Shown piece after piece: positions 34,587-46,540 of a stretch of 64,000 bases of DNA. The stretch spans positions 63,492,681-63,556,680 of the forward strand of contig NC_134848.1 in NCBI RefSeq assembly GCF_965363235.1, given 5' to 3'. Source of the stretch: Mytilus galloprovincialis (lineage: Eukaryota > Mollusca > Bivalvia > Mytilida > Mytilidae). The position numbers were made by a program, and so were the translations under genes. How positions within the stretch are numbered: the stretch's first letter is position 1; every line of letters starts with the position of its first letter. The notes under the pieces were generated by a model. The model saw nothing but the letters and a program-made list of their open reading frames with translations, was not told where the DNA came from and ran no database searches.

Positions 34587-34713
34587 AATAAATTAGACAT
34601 GACAGTAATACAAACAAGAAAACCAATGAGTTGTTTTGAATAAACTCAATAAACGATAAACAATATGAAGAACAGTTATGAATAAACTCAATAAACGAAA
34701 AACAATATGAAGA
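34587..34713 (+). promoter_or_regulatory. Poly(A) signals and a small duplication after C1q gene 3
   Basis: AATAAA occurs at 34587 and 34639, 226 and 278 bases after the stop. A ~40-base unit beginning GAATAAACTCAATAAACG is present twice in tandem at 34638-34713, so the signal is duplicated too. Confidence 0.45.
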
Positions 34714-35354
34714 ACCAATTGATTGCACCTGAGTTTGGTCAGGCACTTTCAAAATTTATCTGGATTAAACATGTTGGCGATTGGCCCTACCTTTCCCTTA
34801 TATCGTGCAGGGCTGTAACAACACACTATAAGAACTATCTCTAATATCAGTTAGAAAAGGGCTAACCTGATTTAATCGACATAAAGCATAAAAACAACTA
34901 ACAAAAAGGCAAGAGACATTCACATCCGATCCAAGAGTACTCGTAGCTGTTTAGCTAGTTCAATGACAATCATTTCAAGTTTTCCAGACTAACTTATTTA
35001 TCTGAACAAAATAAATGAATTCAGTATGAGAACACCATAAACAATCAGAGAAAAACATGACATAGTCCAATGCCAAAATATAAGCATCATCATAATTCAA
35101 GACCACAGATGGTCTTAACTATAGTCATACACTTGTTTATAATTTTTTTCATTATTATGGATTATTTAGATTTACAGGCTCTATAACACAAATCTCCGTA
35201 AAAGATAGATACAACCAACCTTTCCGATCAAATATTTGTATATATATCAGTATGCGGTGTGATTTCCAATTATGAGAAGAAAAAAAAACATACCATTAAG
35301 TCATCAATAGAAAGCCTCGATATAACAAAACAATTTTCGAATAACAAATAAGAC

Positions 35355-35495
35355 GAAGCTGAAGGACGCCTCCGGGTGCGGGAATTTCTCGCTACATTGA
35401 AGACCTGTTGGTGACCCTCTGCTGTTGTTTTTTATTTGGTCGGGTTGTTGTCTCTTTGACACATTCCCCATTTCCATTCTCAATTTTATAAACCA
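35355..35495 (-). repeat. Repeat R4 copy
   Basis: GCTGAAGGACGCCTCCGGGT, TCGCTACATTGAAGACCTGT and GGTCGGGTTGTTGTCTCTTT are the inverse of 12720-12845. Confidence 0.85.
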
Positions 35496-35849
35496 ACAAC
35501 AACCACTAAACTACAGGCTCCTGACTCGGTACAGGAAAATATGGAATGTGGCGTCGTTTATTTCGAATAAAGCACCTCTGTCAGTAATCTTATGGTAGAA
35601 GATCCGTCTCGAGTGAAAGTGGTCGAAGGTTAACCCTATGTTGGATAAACCCAAAGTGTTTTAAATTTGTACTTGCTGGTTCTCCACTTAGCTTCCAGCG
35701 TTAAGTGATAAGAGCTTAGCACAAAATAATCAGCCAAAAGACGGTGATAATACTTCTTCTGGGGTGATACTTTTGTAAAACATAAAAAAGCTGTTCAATG
35801 TGATGATCTAGAACAACAAATTACACATTTAGCTATATAAAAATAAGGA

Positions 35850-36345
35850 GATGAAGTATGATTGCAAATGAGACAACTATCTGCAAAAGTTCAAATTTAA
35901 GCAATCATTGACAACCGCACGTCCTTCAACAACGAGAAAACCAATACCGTATAGTCGGCTATAAAAGGCCCTTAAATGAAAAATATGAGTAATTTCAACT
36001 CGGAAAACTAGCGGCCTAAGTTGTAACGAAACAATTAACGATAAATATGTATGACAGACATGAACCGACGATAAACACTGAATAAAGGCTACTGACTTGT
36101 GACATGCACATATAGAATGTGACGGGATTTAACATGTTTGTTAATACTCTAATATCAGGGAATTTCCTCAAGACAGACACTGGTAATATACACAATATTA
36201 GCGTATCAAGTTCTCGGGAAAGCAAGATATATGACTACCGAGTTATAGATATCCTATGGGACAAAGCACCCACAGCAGTGTCATCGATCCAGTGGTTGTA
36301 AAAATTCGTCATATATACCAGATACATGATTGTGTACGCCAGATG
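35850..36345 (+). repeat. R3 copy followed by an R2-like tail
   Basis: GATTGCAAATGAGACAACTA, ACCGTATAGTCGGCTATAAA and GGGATTTAACATGTTTGTT follow the R3 order. From 36237 GACAAAGCACCCACAGCAGT and GTGTACGCCAGATGTGCGTC belong to an R2-related unit. Confidence 0.7.
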
Positions 36346-36521
36346 TGCGTCTTGTTTTCATAAATCTTATAGGTCTCACGAATTGAAACTTTTGGAGGTT
36401 AGATGGACTCAAAAGTTGATAGCACATTTGGCATTTTGATTTGTAAGACATTGTTCACGGATTAAATGATACGATATATTGAGATAAATAATAGAAAAAG
36501 ATATTGTTTGATTTATCTTAA

Positions 36522-36740
36522 ATTTGAGAATGGAAATGGGGAATGCGTCAAAGAGACAACAACCAAACCAAAGAGCAAAACACAACCAAAGGTCACCAAT
36601 AGGTCTTAAATACAGCAAGAAAATCCCACACTATGAGGCAGACTTCAACTGGTTTTCAACAAAATGTGTACTAGTTCAGTATAAATAGACGTCACACTAA
36701 TCTCCAAAACATACAAAGAGAATTAAAAAAAAACATCCCA
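36522..36740 (+). repeat. Repeat R4 copy, diverged
   Basis: TGAGAATGGAAATGGGGAAT, CAAAGAGACAACAACC and GTGTACTAGTTCAGTATAAA match the 12715-12900 copy. Confidence 0.75.
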
Positions 36741-36741
36741 T

Positions 36742-37695
36742 CATTTCATAGCATTTCATTTAGGAAATTCACAGTAGCTTAGTAACCTTTTTTTTTTCAT
36801 TTACCCCTTTGAACAAACCATGCTGTTTATAGGGTACAATTCAGATAAGAATAAAAGCCTCAGCATTTGAGAGACTTCTGATTGAAAAGGAAGGGGAAAT
36901 ACAAAGACATTGCACTGTTCAGCTTCGTACATTATACTTGTGGAAACGTTATATTCAATTAATCCGTCAGTCAAAACAAGTATATATTTAAACATGTGTT
37001 ATAATCTATTATGTCAGCAAACATTATCAGATACAAAGTATACAGTTGAGATAGTATCATCCTAAAATATGAATTTTATATCATGTTCGAATAAATATAA
37101 AGGAGTGTTACTACAACATTAAATTCATCATATAAAAGAAAATGTTATGAGTCAAATTCTTTCATATTTTCCTTAAGTCAATTAGTATTATCAGACTTCT
37201 CTCTTAAATGGCGATTACTATGTACTCTAATCTGTCCGCCCTTTGTTCGTTAGTCCAGACAAAGTGTATCAGGGTAAAGTTTACGGATAAGATTGAATGT
37301 CATAGGACGTACAATACCTTTTATGTTTTGATAGACTATATTAACTCATCAGGTCCTGCACTCCATTAATACTTACTGTAAATGAGAAAAAAAAATGATT
37401 TCAACCTTCACCCTCAGAATAAAAATAACAAACACGAAACACAAATAGTGTGAAAGGTAATTAAATATATTTCTCTAATTCTTCGTCAATTTATCTCTAT
37501 CTACACCCATTATATAAAATAAATTTAATTAACGCATTTTTGTTGATTTCTCTTCGCCAGGATCGCATAAACCAAAACGCTTGAAACGGTATGACCAAAA
37601 TTCATATGTAAAAACCAATCGAGTTATTCAGGATTTTCCTTCATCAGGAACAATAATACACAACACATTGAAAGACCAGGATGTACAAAGGTATG
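36742..37695 (+). repeat. Local repeat R8, copy 1
   Basis: Non-coding block whose landmarks recur in order at 39163-39755 and 39756-40790: CATAGCATTTCATTTAGGAA, GTCAGTCAAAACAAGTATAT, AACATTATCAGATACAAA, GGCGATTACTATGTACTC, ATAGGACGTACA and, in copies 1 and 3 only, GTTATTCAGGA.TTTCCTTC. Confidence 0.75.
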
Positions 37696-37789
37696 GATAG
37701 TTTTTAGCAAAAAGCACACAACAAAAACATTCAAATTGACCTGAAGGCAAGTTATTTGGCATATCAAAAAAAGTAGTAAACAAGACACA

Positions 37790-37860
37790 ACATAGAAACT
37801 AAGCCACACGAAACCCATAAACAAACTTGGGGTGATCTCATCAGGGTATGACACAGGTTT
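37790..37860 (-). repeat. Small R6 3'-region fragment
   Basis: CATAGAAACTAAGCCACACG followed by AACTTGGGGTGATCTC matches the inverse of the part of R6 around 26860-26920. Confidence 0.5.
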
Positions 37861-38440
37861 TCACCATAGATTATTTGATTAGGATGTCAATGACCGCAGT
37901 TCATTTTTCTATCTTACCAAATGTGCATAAATATTGTACAATAGGCTACAAATGATAAACACTAAAATACAGGTTACTGGCTCTTGTCAGGTTCATTAAA
38001 AAGGAGACAGGGTTAAACATATTCTTGGTTAAAACCTTAAACACACGTACTACTATTGGAAAGAATATGACAAAAATCACCAGGCAGATACTAGGCATAA
38101 ACATAGTACCAACTAAAGAGTACTGGTTGTTTTTGAAAAGTATTTCAAAAACAGATTTTATCCATAAATACACTTTTTTTTACTAGACCCGTAATTTGGA
38201 CTCAGGTCTAAATTCAATAGAATTTTCCAATGTTCAGTTCTTTCTTTCTGGCTACCATAGCTTCCTTTCACAATACAAACTGTACACTCTGACAAAACCA
38301 TTGTACTAAGGACTTTCAATACCAACAATCAATCAATCAATCAATCAATACTTAAATATACATCAGTACAACTCCCATAGATTTTTTGTAGGCACACAAT
38401 TACCAAAAAAACACACATTCTTTACGTATTATCTGTGTCT
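37860..38440 (+). repeat. Repeat R7, copy 2, with a (CAAT)n run
   Basis: It parallels 4080-4662 in order and orientation. At 38326-38349 a CAAT microsatellite has grown where copy 1 has only CATTCGATCAATACTC. Confidence 0.7.
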
Positions 38441-38599
38441 TCAGATTAAGAACGTATGATGTTGTGCAACATCAAAAAATAAGTATAAACAGGATTCTTA
38501 CAATTGGTTTGTTTAGTTAACTATTGGAAATAAAATAAACGTGAACACCATATACAAAACGGGAACAAATTAAATATCTATATCTTTTTCAGTATATGA

Positions 38600-39070
38600 G
38601 ATATTGATAGCATGTTGTACTGTTATACCACTGTCCCAGGTTAGGGGAGGATTTAGATCCCGCCAACTAGTTTAACCCCTCCACATTATGTATGTATGTG
38701 CCTGCCCCAAGTCAGGAGCCGCAATTCAGTGGTTGTCGTTTGTTTATATGTTAAATATTTTTTTAAATTTTTAAATAATGCCGTTATTTTCTCGTTTGAA
38801 TTGTTTTACATTGTCATTTCGGGGCGTTTTATAGCTGACTATAGGGTATAGGCTTTGGTCTTTGTTGAAGGCCATACGGTGACCTATAGTTGTTAATTTC
38901 TGTGTCATGTTGGTATCCTGAAGAGAGTTGTCCCATGACCCAAATAAATCAACACGCACACAGAAACGAACTATAAGATAACAACTGTAATTTTTCTGAA
39001 TTGATACAGGACATTTTAAGAAAAAATGGTGGGTAGAACCTGGTTATCTGGCTAGGAGAGGTTTGATTCG
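38600..39070 (-). repeat. R3 copy (to ~38960) then an R5 fragment
   Basis: ACCACTGTCCCAGGTTAGGG, AAGTCAGGAGCCGC, TTGAATTGTTTTACATTGTC and TAGCTGACTATAGGGTATAG are the inverse of 60560-60880. The piece after 38965 (ATAACAACTGTAATTTTTCT, GAACCTGGTTATCTGGCTAG) is an inverted R5 fragment. Confidence 0.8.
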
Positions 39071-39162
39071 ATATTATTTTTATAAATTGACTGATGTATG
39101 TAACATGGAATTTCTACTAAGAATAACATGACATAGTGAAAAACATATTGTTCGAACCATCT

Positions 39163-39755
39163 TAGCATTTCCTAGCATTTTATTCAGGAAATCCATAGTA
39201 GCTCAGGTACTTTGGTTTTTTATTCATTTAAAAAGTAAACAAATCATTCTATTAATGGGGTGCAATAAAAAATAAAAGTCAAACCTTCACCTTTTTTTGA
39301 GAGATTTCTACCTGAAAACGGAAGTGGAATAAAAAAAAATCACTGTTCAGCTTTATCATAATACTTTGTAGATATGTAAGTTAAAATTAATATGTCAGTC
39401 AAAACACGTTTATATTTAAACATATGTTATAATCTGTAATAAGTCAGTGAACATGATTGGATACAAATTATCATAGATGAGATAGTACTATTTTAATATG
39501 AATTATTCATCATGTTTGAAATAATATAAAGGCGTGCAACTACAACATTAATATAATCATATCAAATGTGTTGGGTTAAATTCTTTCATATGTCCCTAAT
39601 GTCAGTTAGTATTACCAGACTGTTCATTTTAATGGCGATAACTATGTTTTCTGGTCTGTTTGGCGTTTGTTAGTTAGTTCTGACAGAGCCTATCAGGTTA
39701 ATTTGTAAGGATAAGATTTTATATCATAGGACGTAAAAACGTAAAAAATGTTCGA
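39163..39755 (+). repeat. Local repeat R8, copy 2 (shorter)
   Basis: It starts TTAGCATTTCCTAGCATTTT and ends near ATCATAGGACGT. It lacks the last third present in copies 1 and 3 and lies directly before copy 3. Confidence 0.75.
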
Positions 39756-40790
39756 TTTACCATAGCATTTCATAGCATTGATTTCACTTAGGAAACATAA
39801 AATATATTTAAACTTAACTCCGTCAATTTACAGTAGCTCAGGCACTTTTTTTATTTTATTATTCATTTAAAGTAAACAAATCTTTCTGTTAAGAGGGTGC
39901 AATTGCAATGAAATTAAACCTTCAGTTATTGACAGATTGAAAGGGGTAGAGGATAAAAGAGTATTTACTGTTCAGCTTTATACAGTATACTTTGTACACA
40001 ATTTATGTTAAAATTAAGCTGTCAGTCATAACAAGTATATATTCAAACATATGTTATGATCTATAATGTCAGCAAACATTATCAGATACAAATTTTGATA
40101 GTTGAGATAGTACTATCCTTAATAATTATTAATCATGTTCGAAATAATATCAAGGCGTACTACTACAACATTAATATCATCATATAAAAAGACAATGTTA
40201 TGGTTCAAATTCTTTCATATCTCCCTAATGTCAATTAGTATTATCATGTTTCTCGATTTGATGGCGATTACTATATACTCTGGTCTGTCCTTCATTTGTT
40301 CGTTTGTTCTAACGGAGCGTATCAGGAAAAGATTGTTTTTTTATAGGACGTACAGTAACTTCAATGTATTGATAAACTATATCAACTAACTAGGACTTAC
40401 ACTCAACTAATACGTATTATTAAAAAGAACAAAAGTATTGATTCCACTCAAAATGAATATATAACACACACACACGAAAAACTTGTAGTGTAAAAGGTAC
40501 TTAACATATATATAGCAAAATAAAATGTCATTAACCTGATGAAAATGAGGATAAGTTTATTTTCTTAAATATTAATTTGCTGTTTAGAGAACGGAGAACG
40601 GTTATGATTTTTATTAACATATTGCATCTCGTAAATTTATTTTCATCTGGATGACGTAAACTAAAACACATGAAACTGTATGATCAAAAGCAAAACAAAA
40701 AGAAACAGTTAAGTTATTCAGGAGTTTCCTTCGCCAGAAACAATTATACACAAAACTTTGAAAGTTAAGAATGTAGAAATGTATTAATAC
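39756..40790 (+). repeat. Local repeat R8, copy 3
   Basis: It has CATAGCATTTCATAGCATTG, GTCAGTCATAACAAGTATAT, AAAGACAATGTTATGGTTCA and CAGGAGTTTCCTTCGCCAGA in the order of copy 1. The 84-residue frame at 40135-40389 lies in a part that is not open in the other copies. Confidence 0.75.
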
Positions 40791-41440
40791 GTATTGGGCG
40801 TCATGACTAAAAGAACCAAACATAAAATGCTAAATTAATCTGAAGTCAACGTAGTCTAATTAAGTCTTAACAATAAACGGTGGTGCATGAGGCTTCTTAT
40901 ATTGTATTAATTTAATTTACTGCCTTGAAAGTGACAATTTTATGAAAACTCAGAGTCGAAAGGATAGGGAACCATCAACAAGGTCACAACATACGGGTAC
41001 GTGTAGTTGTTTAGAATTTATAGTATTTTGCTAGCATAATTATGGGTCCAATTCATTCGACTCGTGTTGACAATACAGTGAGAAAGCAACAATTTGATGA
41101 CATAAATCTATATTTAACACAATAAAAATTCTTTACAAAACCCAGACATTATACATGTTTGTATTTATATATAATATTTAATCCTCTTTTTGAGGGGTTA
41201 AGAGTTTGATATTCATTTCAATATTTTTAAGATTTTATGAAGTTTTGCCAAGTTGCTTCTTGTTATGTCTCTGATTCTATAGATATCGTGTTTAAATAAA
41301 TATGAAAATAACCTTTAGATCAAGAATTACGAAGTTTCCTGTTGTGTAAAAAGATAACAATAACCTTGATTTACTTACTTTGTTTGTATTTATTCTGACT
41401 AAACTTAAAACGATAGATAATTATAATTTATCAAGCACGG
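40791..41440. other. Gene-free upstream region of C1q gene 4
   Basis: No exon is seen. Near 41451-41475, ATTTTTATCGTATAATAG resembles the TTTTATC-TATA element of loci 1 and 2, about 60 bases before the ATG; the upstream GCAACAAG block is not clearly present. Confidence 0.4.
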
Positions 41441-41525
41441 GATCGGTGTGTTCGGATTTTTATCGTATAATAGTGTACTTTAAAATTACATCAAGCACTA
41501 TACAGTGTTTTTATTATTACAGAAA

Positions 41526-44493
41526 ATGTTAAGTGTAGTGCTTTCTCTTATCACATATCTCTGTTTAAGTGAAGGGTTCCTGTTAGAACCCAGTACCAAT
41601 AATGCCTCGAATAGCACGTTGGGGAATAAGCAGTATGTAACGTTCACTGAATTTTACGAAACGAAAAATGAACAACAAAACGATGTTACTTTTCTTCGTC
41701 ATCAAATGGACCGCATGAAAACCGATTCGGATAAGACATTAAATCTACTGACGTCTCAAATACAACAAAAGTTAGCATCTCTCGAAATGAATGAGACAAT
41801 TGAACTGCAACAATTACAGCGGATAATTCGTGAACTTCAAGACAACAACACAAAGCTACAACACAATTTTGACAATTTAAAAGTAAAATATACCGCAATT
41901 GAGAGTGAACTGCTCTCATCACAAAAGACAACAGCTAATTTGGTTGCAGATATCCAGTCCTTAGAGCAGCTTAAATCTGTTCAGGATTTAAAGGGACTGA
42001 AAGAAGAAGTACAAAGTATAAGATCACAAACGCATTTATTGGCTTTCAACCAACAGGCGAGAAACCAGGACTTCCTAGCGTTATACAACGAGACTATTAA
42101 TAACCAAAAGAATGTTAATCATCTAGGTCAACAACAAGCAGATTTCAAAAATCAAACACTGGATTCCTTTAGGATGATACTCAGATACTATTTTTCGTTT
42201 AAGTCGGATGCTAATAGGAGAATAGATCAAAATGAATTAAGTATACATAGAACAGATGCTCGTGTTGATAAAGCAACTGAAAAAGGTACGAATAATAATT
42301 CTACACCCGAGTTGAAACCTCTTTATTGTTTTATTTTATAAATTCAGAAAAAAATGCGTGCATTTATTACAGCTATTTTTAAAGTATAAACAAAAATGCG
42401 AAAAGTTAAATCTGAAAACAGATATAAGAATTCTAGTTGTTATTATTGCGATACTCACGCAGTTCGGTCAATATCCTTAATTGATTTACAAAAAGCTTAA
42501 TGGTAATGTTTCAGTGTACAAATGTATGATGGCTCGTTTCAAAGCTAAGACATTTTCAAATATGTGATCAAATTTTCGGTTTACGAGGTGAGAATCATTT
42601 TCTGATGAATTAGCATACCCCGAAAATCCTTTCCTAATGCGGCTCCTCGTGGTAAAAGGAATCCTTTTTTTTAACTCAATTAGTTTTTTGAAAATTGAAT
42701 ACGTTAAACACATTTAATAGCTCCATAGTTTGAACACATTTAGTTATGTCCTGTTTCTTTTCAAATCAAAAGAAATGGTTTAGTTCAGGCATTTGTAAAA
42801 TAGAAACATGACCAATATCATTTCACAAAGATTATTTTTACACACATAATTTGAGTTCCTCATTTTGAGACGCATAAGAGATATTGACCCAGTTACATTA
42901 TTCGCATTAAAAAAAATCTCGCAATAATTTCTGAATTTACAGTATTTCAAAAAATCTATAAATTTCGAAGTAGTTTATGTAGTATAATCAACTACTAATC
43001 TCTTTTCAACAGATTATATGCATCGGTTTATCTTCTTATTCTAATATATGTATTCTTATGACACGTATTAACGTTTTATGGTCTGAATAAAACTAAAATC
43101 ATTTTTTTCAACAATTGAAGTATTTTTCAGCAAGCATGTTTTCAATTAATTTTTTGTAGGACTTTTGAATGGCATAGGTGGAACATTTATCAATTAACAG
43201 AACAAATTATAGATATATAAATATCTTAGGAAATATAATCATGAGAAAAGATAAATAAAAGCAATAAATTTTAATAAACATCTATGACAATCTCCACCCA
43301 ATGACCATGCTAAGTACACAAATAATGATAAACTCGAGTTGATATCAATTGACAACTCAAAGATGATATGCCAAGGCAATAGTTGTATAGTGCACTACGA
43401 TTGTAACACAATATTGACGGTAGTACCCCTATAAATCACATTTTATATATAATGACTGTTTGTTTTGTTCACATATTGTTGTCAACATAATGGTAATTTA
43501 AGGATGTTTGCTTGTCATGTTTTGCAATTTTTGTCAGATTTTTTAAATCCTCTGGTTTTATCCATTTGAATGCCTTAAAAAATTTACACATTGACCCCAA
43601 TTTTCTTTTTATAAATCTTTTACATGTATGAATATAAGCCATTTGTAAAAGTTTTACAAAATCTTATATATTTTTAATAGTTTTTGAGAACTTTAACTGT
43701 TCAATGATAAAGCTATGAAAAATCAAGAGAGACAATTTTCCCGCCAAAATTTCAATGGCTAGTATCTCGAAAACAAGCACATTGACTCCTATATTTTTTT
43801 TGGCATTTTTGATTCCTCAATTAAGTTCCAAACAATACATACTAGTGTTATGTAAAGCTATTTATTTTGAAACTGAGCAGCGAACTTTTTTAAACGAATT
43901 TTGTACAAGTGAGAGGTTAAACTAGCTTTAAACCCAGGTTAAAGCTACCATTTTCTACATGAAGAAAAGCCTGAATATGTTTTCAAATCGTTTGATGTGT
44001 TTTAGCTTTTGATTTCGCCATTTGGTAAGAGACATTCCGTTTTGAATATTTCTTGGAGTTCGCTGTTTTTGTTATTTTAAGTTTTTCACAGTGCAATATA
44101 TTTGAATTTTCAGTTGCAATGACATCCTGTGTTAGTGCTGATAAAGTTTTGTCAGTTGGAGAGACTATTAAGTTTAATGATGTGCACAACCAAGTAGGAA
44201 TTGACAACCTTTCTTTGTTTAAAACCACTGGAAAATTCAACTGCACCAAAGATGGACTTTATGTGGTTTCCGTGTGGTTACTTGCTCAAACTGCATCCTA
44301 TGGTGACCGTGTCTATATATATAAGAATACCGAAATTTTAACATACACTTTTATAAAGAATTCTCAACATTATGATACCGGTCCTGCTACGGCAGCTGTG
44401 GAGTTGAAGGTGAATGACAAAGTGTACGTCCGATTTGATAAGGGCAAAGTAGACAGTTATGGCTCTTGCATGACAATTATGAAAATCATGTAG
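41526..44493 (+). CDS. C1q-domain gene 4 (A+a)
   Basis: Exon 1 is 41526-42285 (donor AAAAG|GTACG) and exon 2 is 44114-44493 (acceptor TTGAATTTTCAG); phase-1 intron of 1828 bases; 379 residues. The ATG begins a signal peptide (MLSVVLSLITYLCLSEG) and is preceded at once by TTATTATTACAG, so a 5' untranslated intron may end there. The coiled coil has FLLEPSTNNAS, NKQYVTFTEFYETKNEQ, LLTSQIQQKL and NQQARNQDFLALYNETI. The C1q exon (VAMTSCVSADK, GKFNCTKDGLYVVSVW, YGSCMTIMKIM) is closest to locus 1. Three cysteines (TSC, KFNC, GSC) are kept in all four C1q exons here. It is the intact counterpart against which the locus 1 frameshift was read. The intron ends in an R5 copy lying about 20 bases from the acceptor. 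Confidence 0.9.
43907..44095 (+). repeat. Repeat R5 abutting the gene 4 C1q exon
   Basis: GTGAGAGGTTAAACTAGCTT, CCATTTTCTACATGAAGAAA and TTGATGTGTTTTAGCTTTTG follow the R5 order seen at 63525-63700. Confidence 0.75.
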
Positions 44494-45623
44494 TATTATA
44501 TATTGTTACAAAGAAGTAGGTCCAATCAGAGCCCTTTTTGGTCCAAAACATAGCAGGCTCATTAAAAGGGTCATGTCATGGCCTTCGTTGTTAAAATGAC
44601 TTTTCCAGTGACATTCTCCTCTAAAGTGTTTGAACACATTCAACAAACATATTTGTATCTTAAATGTGATAACGATCAATATTTCTAAGTTTTTGATTCA
44701 TTTATGATTTTACCATTGAAATACAATTTATCAAATGAAAGAAGCCGCATTGCCTTTGATGTTTATTATTTGGTGTATTTTTTGTTTTGGGATAATTCTG
44801 GAATAGAAATATAGTCACCTGGACGCTGATCTGCGCTAAAAGAAAGCATCTGTAGAACACATTACTTCGCAGATATATATGATGTGTCCTATATTTTGTC
44901 TTTGCTACTACTAATAATCGAAGGTCAATGGGTTATATCTGTTATTTATAGCTATGTGTATTAAAACAGACTCTCAATTGTACTTGATTTTGGTGATCGA
45001 GGTGAAATACTATGATTAACATGTGTATAAGAAAACAAAATTTTAGCACTGATAATAGAAGAACTAATAAATAAATAATATAACATAATAGATATCAAAC
45101 CTTGTAATATAAAAAAAAACTACAAATAATGTTTGTATTTGGTGAAAGGTTCTCAAACTAAAAATATTGGACCTATGACTTGATTAACGAATAACATTAT
45201 GTAATAATATTGCAAACACAGCTATGATTTTTTGTTTGTCAATAAGTCTTGAATATTTATATCACAGTATTAAAATTAATAAAAATAATGCATCTTTTTA
45301 CAGTTGTGTGAAGTATTGACGCATTTATTCATGACAGATTATTCGGACATGTTGTTGCATTGCATTACTATGTTTACTGTCATTATAATCATTAATATAG
45401 ACACTGCAATAAAAATAAAAGTATAATAGCAAAGAAATGTATGGTGCCTAAAGTAGACTCTTTTACAAAACAAAAAGTATAAGAACAGTATTTTTCTTAA
45501 TGTTATTTCCACCGCGTAACTTCAAAGTTGCATGTATGATACCATGTACATTTACTAATAAGAAGATGTGATATGCTTGTCGATAAGAAAATCTATCCAC
45601 CAAACTTTAAATACAGTGGATAT
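44494..45623. other. 3' flank of C1q gene 4
   Basis: No exon is seen. The first clear AATAAA (45066) lies 572 bases after the stop, which would imply a long 3' untranslated region. The rest is AT-rich. Confidence 0.4.
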
Positions 45624-46540
45624 TATTAGTTACATGGTGTGTTAGTGTGATAGTGAAGCTCGAATCCCCATATGGAATTTACTGATCCCATATATATCGT
45701 ATTAGGTCACTAGCACACCGTGTAACGAATTTATCTTACCGACTATTTTCACATGTGGTATTTTGACTAGCGGCCTATCAAAGTGATCAAGTCTTCAATA
45801 CTTAGTATTGAGATCCTACTTACATTTGTCTTTACAGAAAACAAATGCCAACAGTAACACATTTTTAGCTTTAAATTTGTTTTATGAATTTTATTCCATC
45901 GTTCATTACCTGTATCAATTTCTTCGTCTGTTGAATCCTTTCTGATGTTTCTTGAACACCGTGTTGTTTTTATAAAGGGTTGTGGCATCTTTTTTGTTTT
46001 GAAAGAGAAGTAACTTCTTACTAACTCCATATGATTGCTAACCCTATATGGTAACTAACCATGTATTTTTAGAGCACCATATACGTAATATATATAGTCA
46101 CCACGTTCAGTTCGTTATCCAATCATATCCCCATGAATCTATTGAAGGTAAGATAAAAGCGATTATCCTGATATAGAGTAATTTCTAGCAATTTGATTTG
46201 CTGATATTGTCCTAATAAATTTCAGTACAATTTTTTATCACGTCAATTGGAATTATCTCCCTTATTTATTACGTCAATTGAAATTATCTCCCTTATACCA
46301 CTGACCTAATAAAAAACAAATGAGTCGCTTTAATCATAATATTTTTAATTTTTCACAGTTTAAGATTAAATATCTAAAATATATTTATTGATATTGTCCT
46401 AAAATTCAATTTGAATATAATAATATGCCATATAACAAAATCAGGATAAATTCGTTACACAGTGTTCGCCTCACCCGATATGAATTGTATTGACCCGATA
46501 AATTCTCGTATTAGGACAATTGCACACTGTGTAACTAATA
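45624..46540. mobile_element. Composite foldback element with nested hairpins
   Basis: The left arm (about 45624-45735) and right arm (about 46440-46540) are inverted relatives: TATTAGTTAC...GTGTAACGAATTTATC against GATAAATTCGTTACAC...GTGTAACTAATA. Each arm is itself a hairpin, since GTTACATGGTGTGTTAGTG pairs with CACTAGCACACCGTGTAAC at the left, and GTTACACAGTGT pairs with ACACTGTGTAAC at the right. The middle holds a short direct repeat containing AATTATCTCCCTTA (about 46245-46300) and an unassigned - strand frame. No transposase is seen. Confidence 0.65.

Noticed and set aside
45767..46030. 87-residue minus-strand frame with a possible GTAATG donor
   Set aside because: Lies wholly inside the foldback element and has no recognisable domain.
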